DNA of 63,943 bases from Clostridiales bacterium. Its GTDB lineage: Bacteria; Bacillota; Clostridia; Christensenellales; Borkfalkiaceae. Both the position numbers and the translations under genes were made by a program. The stretch lies in assembly GCA_015055525.1 (NCBI GenBank), contig SVHZ01000005.1, positions 1 through 63,943 on the forward strand. The letters run 5' to 3'. The notes under the pieces were generated by a model. It did no database searches and had not been told where the DNA came from. It saw nothing but the letters and a program-made list of their open reading frames with translations. Below, one piece after another: positions 1 to 9,313 of this stretch. The stretch's first letter is position 1, and each line of letters starts with the position of its first letter.

Positions 1-107
1 TATAAATCAAATTTTTCTATATATTTTACAACTTTTGAATTTACCGGTAGAATCGTTGAGCCAAACGCTCAAAACGCGTTAAAATATATAGAAAAATTTG
101 ATTTATA
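1..107. repeat. Perfect 28-bp inverted repeat upstream of the nagB-like gene
   Basis: Bases 1-28 and 80-107 are exact reverse complements, with a 51-nt loop that contains a small GAGC/GCTC hairpin. The arms are AT-rich and the right arm ends at a TATAAT-like hexamer (106-111), so the structure lies directly in front of the nagB-like promoter or leader. It could be a regulatory hairpin, a terminator for a gene left of the window, or a paired operator. The left arm touches the window edge and may be longer. Confidence 0.75.
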
Positions 108-143
108 TAATAAAAATTTATAAAATTATTAGGAGAATTAATT

Positions 144-1133
144 ATGGGACTTTACGATGAATTTAAGTTTAAGCCTGCCTCTTGGCTTCCTCACAGCGAG
201 TTACCGCTTGAAGAACTTGAAAGAGTTAGAAATATCAAGCGTGAAGAAATGGAATACGTTAACGAAAACGGTTATCAAGTAAAAGTGGTTATGAACCCAA
301 CTTTACTTATGGTTGCAGATATGTTCTACCGTTTAGTTAAGAGCGATAAAGAAGACAAGCCGTTTACTATGATTTGCCCAAACCAATGGCCAGACGCTTA
401 CGGCTCTGTTGCCGAAATGGTTAATAGAAATAACATAAGTTTAAGAAACGTTCACGCGTTTGCTATGGACGAGTGGGCTGACCAAGACGGTAACGTTGCT
501 CCGCTTACTTACGGCGCAGGTCTTGGCGCATCGTTTATGGAACATTTCTATTATAAAATTCGTGAAGATTTACGTCCTGACGTTTCTCATTGGCATACTT
601 TTAATAACGACAATAAGGCTCGTGGCGTATATTCTCAAATGATTCAAGACGTTGGTGGTGCAGACGTTGTGTATTCAGCAACGGGTTGGCCCGGTCACAC
701 CGCGTTTATCGATCCGAGAACTGAAGAGTTCAAGGCTGATAGCATTGAAGAATTTATTAAAATTAAATCGGGTTTAGTAACTCAAAACCCATTAACTATT
801 TGCGAAAACTCACTCTTTGGACCTATGGGTGCGTCTGGTGACGTATGGGCAGTTCCTCCAATGGCTGCAACTATCGGGCCTTACGATATCGTTAACGCAA
901 GAGAAAGTTTTGAAGTTCACAATATCTTAAACAATCCTACTGGCGATACTTGGCAACGTATGGCGTCACGCCTTCAACTTTACGGACCTATTTCAATGGA
1001 ATGCCCCGCATCAATTATGAGATTAAAACCGGGTATTTGCTACGTTTCTGAAGCGATTGCCGCTCCGTTTAGATCTTGGAGTTTTGACGATATTCGTCAC
1101 GATAATAAAGATTCAAAAGTAAAGGTGTTCTAA
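144..1133 (+). CDS. Glucosamine-6-phosphate deaminase-like protein (NagB/RpiA fold)
   Basis: Probable sugar-phosphate isomerase/deaminase of the NagB family; by context it would convert glucosamine-6-phosphate to fructose-6-phosphate plus ammonia after the NagA encoded 3 bp downstream. At 329 residues it is longer than classical NagB (about 266) and has an N-terminal extension with a W-L-P motif. The MDEW block (D109, E110) matches the catalytic MDEY of NagB, and GHTAFIDP (G184-H185) matches GHIAFNEP, although the NagB Asp two residues before His is a Pro here. The start follows an AGGAGA site. Two paralogs lie at 34485-36401. The family is secure, but the exact substrate is not. Confidence 0.75.
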   Translation: MGLYDEFKFKPASWLPHSELPLEELERVRNIKREEMEYVNENGYQVKVVMNPTLLMVADMFYRLVKSDKEDKPFTMICPNQWPDAYGSVAEMVNRNNISLRNVHAFAMDEWADQDGNVAPLTYGAGLGASFMEHFYYKIREDLRPDVSHWHTFNNDNKARGVYSQMIQDVGGADVVYSATGWPGHTAFIDPRTEEFKADSIEEFIKIKSGLVTQNPLTICENSLFGPMGASGDVWAVPPMAATIGPYDIVNARESFEVHNILNNPTGDTWQRMASRLQLYGPISMECPASIMRLKPGICYVSEAIAAPFRSWSFDDIRHDNKDSKVKVF

Positions 1134-1136
1134 TTT

Positions 1137-2288
1137 ATGAAAGTTATAATTAACACTAACGTAATTCTTCCCGACGGAATTTTATTCGACGGGGTGGTTG
1201 CGTTTGAAAACGGTAAAATAACGGCTGTTTGTAAGGAAAAAGATTTTACTATTCCAGATGGCGCTGAGATAATTGACGCTAAGGGGTTATATACCGCTCC
1301 AGGTCTTATCGATATTCACAATCACGGTAGTGCTGATGATTTCTTCGTGGATAACCCAAAAGCGTGCGTAGAGCATTTTATATCTCACGGCGAAACTACT
1401 ATTTTACCAACGTTTTACAATACTATGAGTCTTGAAGATATGATTCAAGGCGCAGATAAACTCAAAGAGTTTTCAAAGTCAGGCATTGGCAAGGCGATAA
1501 AAGGTCTTTATATGGAAGGTCCGTTCATGCGCGCGTCTGGCAGTAATAGCCAAATGTTTAAGTGGTCGGGCGAGATTTCTAAAGAAAAATATTCCGCGTT
1601 AGTTGACGGCATCGGCGATTTCGTTAGAGTTTGGGCGATTGATCCGGATAGATCTAATATCGTTGAGATAATGGATTATATAAAAAGCAAAGATCCAAAT
1701 ACCGTTTTCACTTTAGGTCACTCTGGCGCAACTAGCGAACAATGCGAGAAGGTTTACAATCCTAACTTAAAACTTCAAACTCACCACGGCGATTCTGGTC
1801 AAGCGCCGAGAATTAACCAAGCAAAGTTTGGAGCAGGGGTTGACGAGTACGCTCTTTGCGATCAAAATATGTTCATTGAACTTATTTGCGACGAGTCGGG
1901 TATTCATTTATCTCCCTATTCAGTTCGCGCAGCGATAAAGGCTAAAGGCGTTGAAAAGGTTATCCTTATAACCGATAGTTTCCCAAGAACGGGCGATTAT
2001 AAAAACGACGAATCTAAGGGAATTAAATACGGCGCCGACCTTAACTACGACGTTAACGGATTACTCGCAGGTTCACACTTAACGCTTGATAACGCAGTTA
2101 GAAACGTTATGAGTTACACGGGTTACGGTCTTTCTCACGCGGTAAGATTTGCTACGCTTAACCCCGCAAAACTTTTGGGAATTGACAATCTTTACGGCTC
2201 AGTTGCCGTAGGCAAAGTTGCTGATTTACTTTTAGTTGACGATAGATTTAGCGTTAAACAAGTTTATTTAGAAGGCGAAAAAATATAA
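1137..2288 (+). CDS. nagA: N-acetylglucosamine-6-phosphate deacetylase-like amidohydrolase
   Basis: Deacetylates N-acetylglucosamine-6-phosphate in the cytoplasm, feeding the deaminase-like gene 3 bp upstream in the same operon. The 383-residue length is normal for NagA. An amidohydrolase TIM barrel is indicated by H61-x-H63 after GLIDI, the metal ligand E127 in YMEGPF, H195 in LGHSGAT and the catalytic Asp D280 in ITDSF. The second metal-His segment reads THHGDS (216-217) instead of the usual HLFNAM, so it is a divergent NagA. The substrate assignment rests on family and operon context. A strong terminator follows immediately. Confidence 0.75.
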   Translation: MKVIINTNVILPDGILFDGVVAFENGKITAVCKEKDFTIPDGAEIIDAKGLYTAPGLIDIHNHGSADDFFVDNPKACVEHFISHGETTILPTFYNTMSLEDMIQGADKLKEFSKSGIGKAIKGLYMEGPFMRASGSNSQMFKWSGEISKEKYSALVDGIGDFVRVWAIDPDRSNIVEIMDYIKSKDPNTVFTLGHSGATSEQCEKVYNPNLKLQTHHGDSGQAPRINQAKFGAGVDEYALCDQNMFIELICDESGIHLSPYSVRAAIKAKGVEKVILITDSFPRTGDYKNDESKGIKYGADLNYDVNGLLAGSHLTLDNAVRNVMSYTGYGLSHAVRFATLNPAKLLGIDNLYGSVAVGKVADLLLVDDRFSVKQVYLEGEKI

Positions 2289-2294
2289 AAAAAT

Positions 2295-2318
2295 AAAAGA
2301 CGGCGTTTGCCGTCTTTT
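2295..2318. terminator. Bidirectional terminator between nagA and rsmE
   Basis: Perfect 10-bp stem (2295-2304 with 2309-2318) around a GTTT loop, with an A-run on the left and a T-run on the right. It can terminate both the plus-strand nagA transcript and the converging rsmE transcript, whose stop codon it overlaps. Confidence 0.85.
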
Positions 2319-3057
2319 AGATTGTTTCAATGTATAACATAAGAGCAGATAACGCCGTAATCGACGCCGTTTCCGTTCTTAAAATGCGCTTTCCAAGAGA
2401 TATTACTCTCGCGTTGTCTAAAGTTTTTACTTTTTCAATCTCGCTATCGTCAAACCCGCCTTCGCTACCTATTATAACTCCAACTTTCATACCTTTTTTT
2501 ATTTGGTTAAAAGCATCTATAGTTGCCGTCATACCTTCGGCGCACTCGTAGGGAACGATTATTAAATCAAATTCTTTACAATACGCTAAAAACTCGTTGT
2601 AAGCCATCGGCTCTAAAACTTTTGGAATAACGTTTCGCTTTGACTGTTTCGACGCGCTCTCAGATATAAGATTAAACCTTTCGGTCTTTTGCTTGACTTT
2701 GTTCTTTTCAATCTTTGCAACGCACCTTTTCATTTCAACTGGAACAATCTCACAAGCCCCTAGTTCAACCGCTTTTTGAATAATGAGTTCCATTTTCTCA
2801 CCTTTTGCAATTCCTTGAAAAAGGGTAATTGATACGGGGAGTTCGGTGCTTTGATAGTCAGGCTTTATAATCTTAACTAAAACTTCTTCGCTAGTAAAAT
2901 CACAGATACAGCAAAGATCGCTTTTACCGCTACAGGTTACGAGCAAGTCTTCCCCCGTTTTCATACGGAGAACGTTTTTAATATGATTATAGTCTTTACC
3001 CGAAATAGAGTATCCGTCTATAGTTTTTGAAGTTTCATCAACAAAAAAATTATACAT
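2317..3057 (-). CDS. rsmE: 16S rRNA (uracil-1498-N3) methyltransferase
   Basis: Methylates U1498 of 16S rRNA using S-adenosylmethionine. The 246-residue length is typical. An N-terminal PUA-like domain (about 1-70) precedes a SPOUT methyltransferase domain, whose signatures are QKAVELG (94-100), the SASKQSKR block (134-141), the knot motif IGSEGGF (196-202) and a C-terminal LRTETAS segment. It lies 6 bp downstream of the metallo-beta-lactamase gene and is probably co-transcribed with it. No clear Shine-Dalgarno precedes the ATG, suggesting translational coupling. Confidence 0.95.
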   Translation of the reverse strand: MYNFFVDETSKTIDGYSISGKDYNHIKNVLRMKTGEDLLVTCSGKSDLCCICDFTSEEVLVKIIKPDYQSTELPVSITLFQGIAKGEKMELIIQKAVELGACEIVPVEMKRCVAKIEKNKVKQKTERFNLISESASKQSKRNVIPKVLEPMAYNEFLAYCKEFDLIIVPYECAEGMTATIDAFNQIKKGMKVGVIIGSEGGFDDSEIEKVKTLDNARVISLGKRILRTETASITALSALMLYIETI

Positions 3058-3063
3058 AATAAA

Positions 3064-3843
3064 TTAAATCTTTACGGTTAAACCGTCGTAGGCTACGCTT
3101 GCGCCTATCTCGCTTAAAATCTTTTCAGTTTCTTCGTGCGGAGCGTGAAGTGATTGAGCAAGATGAGAAACTAAAACTTTAGTTTTATCGTTTATAATAC
3201 CCCAAGTTCTAAACGATGGGAGCATTAATCTTATCATAGGAATAGAGTTGTGCTCGCAAATACGGTAATCGCCAACTCTATCGCCAACCGTGCAGTCTAA
3301 AACGGCAAGGTCAAGGTTTGCGTTTTTAAGGGAATAATAAGTTTCTTTTAGAAGCCAAGCCCCGTCACAAGCGTATAAGAACTTTTTGCCGTTTTTTTCA
3401 AAAACAAGGTGTTGGGGATACATTTCTTCATCGTGATTTGCTAAATAAGAAGTAACCGTTATGCCGTCTTCTAACTCAACGGGTTCGTTTTTGTTAAGGT
3501 AGTGAACGTTAACGTTTTCAATTTTAGGGATAACCGCGCCGCATCTAACCCATAAATCTAACGGCTTAGATTTTTGCTTAGCGATATATTCAATCTTATC
3601 AAAATTGCAATGGTCTTCGTGAAGATGAGTTAAAAACAAGGTTGAAATTTTAGTTATATCAACCTTTGCAATCCTAATCGAGTCTAAACAATGAAAGCCA
3701 CAATCGATTAAAATAGAACCGTTAAGTAAGGCGCAAGCTGAACGGCGCACGTCTTTATCAAACGTGTCTTTTAAGTCCTCTTTAAGCCTTGCAGAGTAAT
3801 TCCTAGCGCTCGTTCCTAAAAATAATAATTCAAAAGTATCCAT
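3064..3843 (-). CDS. Metallo-beta-lactamase fold hydrolase
   Basis: A cytoplasmic metal-dependent hydrolase of unknown substrate, 259 residues. The metal-binding motif is H73-L-H75-E-D77-H78; other expected ligands are the NHDEE histidine and the DCTVGD aspartate in the middle, and a VSHLAQ histidine near the C-terminus. The PhnP/RNase Z-like layout (a G-T-S-A loop after the first strand) suggests a phosphodiesterase, but this is inference. It is the first gene of a two-gene operon with rsmE. Start supported by an AAAGG site. Confidence 0.8.
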   Translation of the reverse strand: MDTFELLFLGTSARNYSARLKEDLKDTFDKDVRRSACALLNGSILIDCGFHCLDSIRIAKVDITKISTLFLTHLHEDHCNFDKIEYIAKQKSKPLDLWVRCGAVIPKIENVNVHYLNKNEPVELEDGITVTSYLANHDEEMYPQHLVFEKNGKKFLYACDGAWLLKETYYSLKNANLDLAVLDCTVGDRVGDYRICEHNSIPMIRLMLPSFRTWGIINDKTKVLVSHLAQSLHAPHEETEKILSEIGASVAYDGLTVKI

Positions 3844-3918
3844 AAAACCTTTGCAAATCCACCGTAAAATAAATATATTTTATTTTACAATATTAAAAAT
3901 TAAAGGTCAATAGAAAAT

Positions 3919-3948
3919 AAAAAAAACTGCCGAGATTTCTCGGCAGTT
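3919..3948 (-). terminator. Terminator of fucI
   Basis: Perfect 10-bp stem (3925-3934 with 3939-3948), ATTT loop, and an A-run at 3919-3926 that is a U-tract on the minus strand. It sits 6 bp after the fucI stop codon. Confidence 0.9.
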
Positions 3949-3954
3949 AAATTT

Positions 3955-5787
3955 TTACTTCTTAAAAACAGGGCCGTAAGTTTGGCAAGCTCTATAATCT
4001 TGACCTTCTTTATCCATACCAAACGCGTTCCAGCAAGCAGGACGATAAATGTCTTGCTCCGGTACGTTGTGCATGCAAACGGGGATTCTAAGCATAGAAC
4101 ACATCGTAATAAGGTCTGCACCAATATGACCGTAAGAAATTGCGCCGTGGTTTGCGCCCCAGTTTTGCATTACTTCGTAAGCAGTTCTGAACGGACTTCC
4201 TTCCTTGCCGTCGCAACGTGGAGCAAACCAAGTGCAAGGCCAAGTTGGGTTAGTTCTCTTCATTAACTTATCGTTAACTTCTTTAGGAAGATTTACCGTC
4301 CAACCTTCAGCAATTTGAAGAACGGGACCTAAACCTTTAACTAAGTTAAGTCTAATCATTGTAACGGGCATTTCAGCGTAAGTATCAAAGTGGCTTGAGA
4401 AACCGCCGCCACGGAAGTTATCGAAACCTGCTTCGCACCAAACGGTAGCATCAGTCATCTTCTTAATATCTTCTTCGGTTACTTCCCACCATTTTTTCAT
4501 AACTGCGTTGCCGTTTTCATCCGTGCAAACACCGCTTGCGTCAAGACACGCTGCGCCAGAGTTAAGAAGGTGAATAATACCGTCTGATTCTTTAGCTTTT
4601 CCTTCGAGTTTATAACCGGTAACTCTTTCAGTTGCTTCGCCTGACCAGTAAGTTCTAACGTCGGCAAAGATTTGAGCGCGGTGAGTTAAAAGACGCATCA
4701 TAAGCATACCCATACCGTTAAGCACGTCGTTTTCAGTTGCTAAAGTGTATGGTTCTCTTGCCCCTTGATAGTCAAAGGTTGAACTTAAAAGTGCTTCGGG
4801 GTAGTCACAGTTCGGCCAATGATCCGTCCATTGTCTTTGACCTTGGAAACCACCTGCGATTGCGTTGTGACCAGATCTTTCTTCAATGAAAGCCTCGGGA
4901 AGATTTTCGTTACCTGCCATTAAATCTTTGATAATGCAGTACATTTTAACGGTAAATTCCCATTGTTTTTCCTTTTCTTCTTTAGTGAATTTAATTTTGT
5001 GGTCTTTGCCTAAGAAAGGAACTGTATCGGGGTTATCGTCCCAACCTTCTTTACAATGTTCTTTAGTCCAAGCGAGCGCCTTTTGATATTCTTCTTCATT
5101 GTAAATGCCTTCTTCCATACGGCGAAGAATTTCAACTTCGTCAACAGATTCAACGCGCATTCCGAAATAACTTTCTAACATATCTTGATCGATGATTGAA
5201 CCTGCAATACCCATACATTGAGAACCGATTTGAAGATATGACTTACCGCGCATTGTAGCAACTGCAACAGCAGCGCGACCAAAACGAAGAAGTTTCTCTT
5301 TTACGTCTTCAGGAACTTCGGCAACTTGATCTAAATCTTGAACTTCGTGACCGTAAATACCAAATGCAGGAAGACCTTTTTGAGCGTGACCTGCAAGAAC
5401 TGCCGCAAGATATACTGCGCCCGGTCTTTCAGTACCGTTAAAGCCCCAAACTGCTTTTATAGTGTTAGGGTCCATATCCATAGTTTCAGAACCATAGCAC
5501 CAGCAAGAAGTTACGGATAAAGTAATTTGAACTCCTTCCTTTTTGAATTTGTTTGCACAAGCAGCAGCCTCTGAAACTCTACCAATACAAGTGTCCGCTA
5601 AAACTACTTTTACGGGTTCGCCGTTTGAATAGAAAAGATTTTCTTCAAATAATTTTTTAGCGGCGTTTGCCATTGCCCATACGGTTGGTTCGAGTGATTC
5701 GCGGAGCATCATAGGTCCACGACGACCGTCAATACACGGTCTAATACCAATTACGGGATAATCTCCTACGTATCTATTTTTTGCCAT
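3955..5787 (-). CDS. fucI: L-fucose isomerase
   Basis: Interconverts L-fucose and L-fuculose (often also D-arabinose and D-ribulose) using Mn2+, the first intracellular step of fucose use. The 610-residue length and the order of conserved blocks fit FucI: an IGIRPCIDGRRGP start, the GSETMDMDP block near residue 100, the central GHNAIAGGFQGQRQWTDHW block carrying the metal ligand region, and the C-terminal ATYGH-like NWGANHGAISYGH histidine block. Start set by an AAAGGAG site. It is a single-gene unit with its own terminator, divergent from an AraC-type regulator that is the likely activator. No fuculokinase or aldolase is in the window. Confidence 0.93.
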   Translation of the reverse strand: MAKNRYVGDYPVIGIRPCIDGRRGPMMLRESLEPTVWAMANAAKKLFEENLFYSNGEPVKVVLADTCIGRVSEAAACANKFKKEGVQITLSVTSCWCYGSETMDMDPNTIKAVWGFNGTERPGAVYLAAVLAGHAQKGLPAFGIYGHEVQDLDQVAEVPEDVKEKLLRFGRAAVAVATMRGKSYLQIGSQCMGIAGSIIDQDMLESYFGMRVESVDEVEILRRMEEGIYNEEEYQKALAWTKEHCKEGWDDNPDTVPFLGKDHKIKFTKEEKEKQWEFTVKMYCIIKDLMAGNENLPEAFIEERSGHNAIAGGFQGQRQWTDHWPNCDYPEALLSSTFDYQGAREPYTLATENDVLNGMGMLMMRLLTHRAQIFADVRTYWSGEATERVTGYKLEGKAKESDGIIHLLNSGAACLDASGVCTDENGNAVMKKWWEVTEEDIKKMTDATVWCEAGFDNFRGGGFSSHFDTYAEMPVTMIRLNLVKGLGPVLQIAEGWTVNLPKEVNDKLMKRTNPTWPCTWFAPRCDGKEGSPFRTAYEVMQNWGANHGAISYGHIGADLITMCSMLRIPVCMHNVPEQDIYRPACWNAFGMDKEGQDYRACQTYGPVFKK

Positions 5788-5912
5788 TTTTAATTCTCCT
5801 TTTTCAACTTTATGTTACAAGGATAGTTTTCCTTTAATTATATTATATAATTATATAGCGTTCGAATAAAGTAACAAAAATGCTTTTTTATATCAAAATA
5901 ATGCCATTTTAA

Positions 5913-5947
5913 TTGACTTGGGAGAATTTTTGTTATAAAATTTAAGT
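5913..5947 (+). promoter_or_regulatory. Promoter placing the transcription start at the AraC gene ATG
   Basis: TTGACT (5913-5918), 17 bp, TAAAAT (5936-5941). The start codon lies 6 nt after the -10 element, so the transcript is predicted to begin at or next to the ATG. No Shine-Dalgarno is present between the -10 and the ATG. Confidence 0.6.
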
Positions 5948-6751
5948 ATGTTTAACTTAACCGAGTTTAGAGAATTTAATATTCAAAACAATTTAGGTAT
6001 ACGCCTTGCTTACGTTGCCTATCTTGAACTTAAAAAAAACGCAAGGCAAGATTTTGTTTCTCATAACATAACGGAAATTATGGTAGTGTCTTCAGGCAAA
6101 GGCTATTTTAATGCGGACGGGGAGCGGTTTGAAGTTAAAAAGGGTGACGTTTTTATAATCAACTCCCACACCGTTCACAATGAAGAAAGTTTAACTGATG
6201 ACTTTGGGGTATATATAATCGGGCTTGAAAATTACTCGCTCGGCGGTGAAGACGGGCAAAGAGTATATTTAGGTGGCGAACGAGTGTGTTATTACGCCGA
6301 GCAAATAGTTAAAGATTACGAAAATAAGGGCAAACTTTTTATTGATAACGCAAATTTATTGTTTTCGCTAATTATCAACGAAGTTTTATTTTTGGCAAGT
6401 AAAATCCCCGTGCCTAATTCTAAAAGGGGGAGTAACGAACTTGTAAACGTTATCACAAAGTATTTGGACGGGCATTTTTTAGAAGACCTTTCAATTGATA
6501 AGATTGCCGAGCAATTTTTTATAAATAAGACCACGCTTATGCACAACTTCAAAAAGCACGTTGGTGTTGGCGTTATGGATTACGTTTTAACTTTACGCCT
6601 TAAAGAAAGCAAAAACTGGCTTAAAATTTCAGAACTTACGGTAAGCGAGATTTCGGAAAGGTGCAATTTTTCAAATCCATCTTATTTTATAAAATATTTC
6701 AAAAAGAGATATGGTTTAACGCCTATCGAATATAGAAAAAAGAATAGATAA
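5948..6751 (+). CDS. AraC family transcriptional regulator (cupin plus HTH)
   Basis: Probable regulator of the divergent fucI. A cupin-like sensor domain occupies roughly residues 15-110 (VSSGKGYFNADGERF, KKGDVFIINSHTVH) and two helix-turn-helix motifs about 165-265 (LSIDKIAEQF ... FSNPSYFIKYFKKRYGLTPIEYR). The 267-residue length is normal for the family. The gene appears leaderless: there is no Shine-Dalgarno and the -10 ends 6 nt before the ATG. The ligand is unknown; sugar sensing is inferred from the neighbour. Confidence 0.88.
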   Translation: MFNLTEFREFNIQNNLGIRLAYVAYLELKKNARQDFVSHNITEIMVVSSGKGYFNADGERFEVKKGDVFIINSHTVHNEESLTDDFGVYIIGLENYSLGGEDGQRVYLGGERVCYYAEQIVKDYENKGKLFIDNANLLFSLIINEVLFLASKIPVPNSKRGSNELVNVITKYLDGHFLEDLSIDKIAEQFFINKTTLMHNFKKHVGVGVMDYVLTLRLKESKNWLKISELTVSEISERCNFSNPSYFIKYFKKRYGLTPIEYRKKNR

Positions 6752-6777
6752 AAGCCAACCATTAGGTTGGCTTTTTG
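6750..6777. terminator. Bidirectional terminator between AraC and M20 genes
   Basis: A 10-bp stem, 6751-6760 with 6765-6774, ATTA loop, T-run on the right and A residues on the left. It separates converging transcripts. Confidence 0.85.
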
Positions 6778-6778
6778 A

Positions 6779-7927
6779 TTATAGTTCTAACGTAATTACG
6801 GCGAGCATTTTTGCGCAGTTTACAAAACTTGAAATAAGCGCGTATTCATCAGGAGAGTGCATGTTTTTCCCAGATACCCCAAGGCTATCTAGGGTTGTTA
6901 TTCCATAAGCCGTCATATCTGCGGCGTCTGATCCGCCAGCACCACGCCTAGCAGTAAGTTTTTCAAATCCGTTACGCTGTAATATTTCGTTTACTTTGCT
7001 TAAAAGATTGAGATTTTGCTCGTTTTCTTCCATGCTAGTTCTAAAACTTACTTGTTTAACCGTTGCCGTTGCTCCAGCAACCGTTGAATTATTGCAGATT
7101 TTATTAACGAGATTTTCAACGTAATCAAGTTGCTCTTTGCTTGCAAACCTAACGTCTGCAACGAAGGTGCAAGTGTCGGGAACTGTATTTGCAACCGTTC
7201 CACCGTTTATTATTCCAACGTTACAAGTAATGCCGTCTTTATCCTTTAACTTTTCAAGTTCAATAATTTTGTGGCACGCTTCGGTTAAGGCGCTAACGCC
7301 GTCAGGGCAGTTAGCCGAGTGAGCGGAAATTCCTTTTACGGTGAACTCGTAACGGATAATTCCTTTTCTCGCCGTTGAAACAAACCCTTTAACGTATGGT
7401 TCTAAATTGAAAAACGCCAAAGCGTCTTTAGATTTTTCCGCCATAAATTTAACGGTTCGCTTATCGCTTAAAATGCTACTGTTTTCTTCGTCCGTTTGAA
7501 TTACGAGTTTGATAGGGCGAGAGTTAAAACCTATTTTTTCAAGGGCGTCCATAACCATAAAACCTGCGATTATTCCACCTTTACAGTCGTAAACGCCGGG
7601 GCCGTAAAGTTTATCCCCGTCAATTTTAACGGGGCTAGTTTTTATAGTTCCTATCGGGTGAACGGTATCCATATGCCCTGATAATATTATAGGTTTAGAG
7701 TTTAAGTGTCCGTTCATCGTTATGCAAACGGGATTTCCAACGCTTTTTTCGTTTAAGACTTCAACTGCCCACCCCTTTTTTAGTGCTTTTTGAATAACCA
7801 AATTGCAAGCGTCGTCAACTCCCTTTTTATAGGAAGTGGGGCTTTCAATTTTAGTTAAGTCAATTAAAAAATTAAGGTATTCTTCTTTTAAGTTGTCAAT
7901 CGCAATAAAGATTTCTTCGTTTCTCAT
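6779..7927 (-). CDS. M20 family metallopeptidase (ArgE/DapE/CPG2-like)
   Basis: Zinc-dependent cytoplasmic hydrolase of small amide or peptide substrates, 382 residues. Metal ligands are visible: H85-x-D87 in GHMDTVH, D114 in VYDCKGG, the catalytic and ligand Glu pair in TDEENSS, and the C-terminal His in KNMHSPDEY. A dimerisation lid (SAHSA region) sits in the middle. The glutamate carboxypeptidase-like spacing suggests an N-acyl amino acid or peptide substrate, but this cannot be resolved. Its ATG overlaps the stop of the ceramidase-like gene (ATGA), so the two are translationally coupled. Confidence 0.85.
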   Translation of the reverse strand: MRNEEIFIAIDNLKEEYLNFLIDLTKIESPTSYKKGVDDACNLVIQKALKKGWAVEVLNEKSVGNPVCITMNGHLNSKPIILSGHMDTVHPIGTIKTSPVKIDGDKLYGPGVYDCKGGIIAGFMVMDALEKIGFNSRPIKLVIQTDEENSSILSDKRTVKFMAEKSKDALAFFNLEPYVKGFVSTARKGIIRYEFTVKGISAHSANCPDGVSALTEACHKIIELEKLKDKDGITCNVGIINGGTVANTVPDTCTFVADVRFASKEQLDYVENLVNKICNNSTVAGATATVKQVSFRTSMEENEQNLNLLSKVNEILQRNGFEKLTARRGAGGSDAADMTAYGITTLDSLGVSGKNMHSPDEYALISSFVNCAKMLAVITLEL

Positions 7928-9288
7928 TTCAATTCATCTAAAAGTTTGTGGGCTTCTTCAATAAGCCTTTCGCCTACGCCTGCCTTAAATGAAGAAGTTT
8001 TTGATTCGTAACCGCCTTCATCATAACTATCTTGCATAGGGAAGTATCCCGCGCACTCGTTAGTTAAGCAGAAGGGGATAACCATATCAAATCCGTCGTA
8101 TTTTTTGGTTTCAACGCCGATTTTGCAGAACGGCTCGCCGGGGAAACCCACGATGGCAACTTTGCCGAGTTTTAATCCGCTCATTAAAAGTGGGAAAGTT
8201 TCAGGGCCGTGTTCAAGTTTAATTTTTCTTGCGGAATCCGCTACCATAGTTGTAAGCATCATTCCTTTGTAAGGAAGTTCGCTATCTTTTCCTTCCTTGT
8301 GCATTTTTTGTATGTAATACGCTTGTTCCATTTCTTCAGGGAGAGGCATATTAGACTTGACTTCAATAGTTTTTTGAATACATTTAATTTCGTCAACGTC
8401 AATAAAGTTTACTTTTTCAAACGCGTTCATCATACCGCTTGCAACTACGTTTGCTATGTGTTTAGCGTGAGAATAACCCCTTGAAACGTTGTCGAAGTCG
8501 ATAAACATTCCGTTCATATCGCCTTTTTCTGGGAAAACGTTAACGTGGTTAAGGTCGCCTTGCGGTCCGTTGAAGAATATACATTTGCTATTTTCGATTG
8601 CCTTTTCAAAAACCGAGCGGGTAAGAGTAGGCCAGTCGCCCGAAATTTTGTTTCCACCAACAACGTCTGGGTGGTTGCCAAATTCGCCTAGAACGTAACT
8701 CTTTCCGTCTTCACGCAAAAACCTTAAAACGCTTACTTCTTCGTCAACAACGCCGATTGCCTTTTCAATGTTTGGATTGTTTACGCCGGGGTTTGTTTGA
8801 GTAGTGCCGTCTTTCATAAGGTAACGGCGGTTAAACGCAACTCTTTCAGCCTTTCCTTTGCCATAGCCGAGTTTAGCGGGTGCTAAATCGTCGATAGCAA
8901 GTTTACAAGCGTCGGCTATCTTGCAAATAAGCACTTGCTCGTAAAGTTCTTCTTGGCTAGTAAGGTATTGTTTATCCGAATCCATTTTTGATGCAACTTT
9001 AGGACCCGTGTGAGTGTGTGTTGCGTGAATATAGATATTGCTTTCTTTAACGCCCGTTGAAAGTTTAATTCTAGACTTGCACTCGTCCATAAAATATTTT
9101 GCAGGGCAAGCGTTATCTATTGCAACTAATAAAGTTGTTACGTCGTTTTTTCTAATGGCGAGGGCGTTTGCTTCAAGGTTATCTAAAACGCCGTCTGCTA
9201 AACGCCTGTGATAATAACCGAGAAGGTCAATGCCGAGTGGGGGAGTAATGTCAATTCTTCCAAATCCTACTTTTAAGTCGTAATTCAT
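7924..9288 (-). CDS. Neutral/alkaline ceramidase-like hydrolase
   Basis: 454 residues from the ATG at 9288, chosen because AAAGGAA lies just upstream; the frame stays open a further 51 codons into repeat sequence. It begins KVGFGRIDITPPLGI, typical of neutral ceramidase N-terminal domain proteins, and has the zinc-binding HATHTHTGP histidine cluster and a second GEFGNHPDVVGG histidine. It lacks a signal peptide and the C-terminal Ig-like domain, so it is probably a cytoplasmic amidase on an unknown amide rather than a true ceramidase. The coupled M20 peptidase downstream suggests sequential breakdown of one acylated or amide compound. Confidence 0.75.
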   Translation of the reverse strand: MNYDLKVGFGRIDITPPLGIDLLGYYHRRLADGVLDNLEANALAIRKNDVTTLLVAIDNACPAKYFMDECKSRIKLSTGVKESNIYIHATHTHTGPKVASKMDSDKQYLTSQEELYEQVLICKIADACKLAIDDLAPAKLGYGKGKAERVAFNRRYLMKDGTTQTNPGVNNPNIEKAIGVVDEEVSVLRFLREDGKSYVLGEFGNHPDVVGGNKISGDWPTLTRSVFEKAIENSKCIFFNGPQGDLNHVNVFPEKGDMNGMFIDFDNVSRGYSHAKHIANVVASGMMNAFEKVNFIDVDEIKCIQKTIEVKSNMPLPEEMEQAYYIQKMHKEGKDSELPYKGMMLTTMVADSARKIKLEHGPETFPLLMSGLKLGKVAIVGFPGEPFCKIGVETKKYDGFDMVIPFCLTNECAGYFPMQDSYDEGGYESKTSSFKAGVGERLIEEAHKLLDELK

Positions 9289-9313
9289 AATCGATTCCTT
9301 TATTACATTGATT

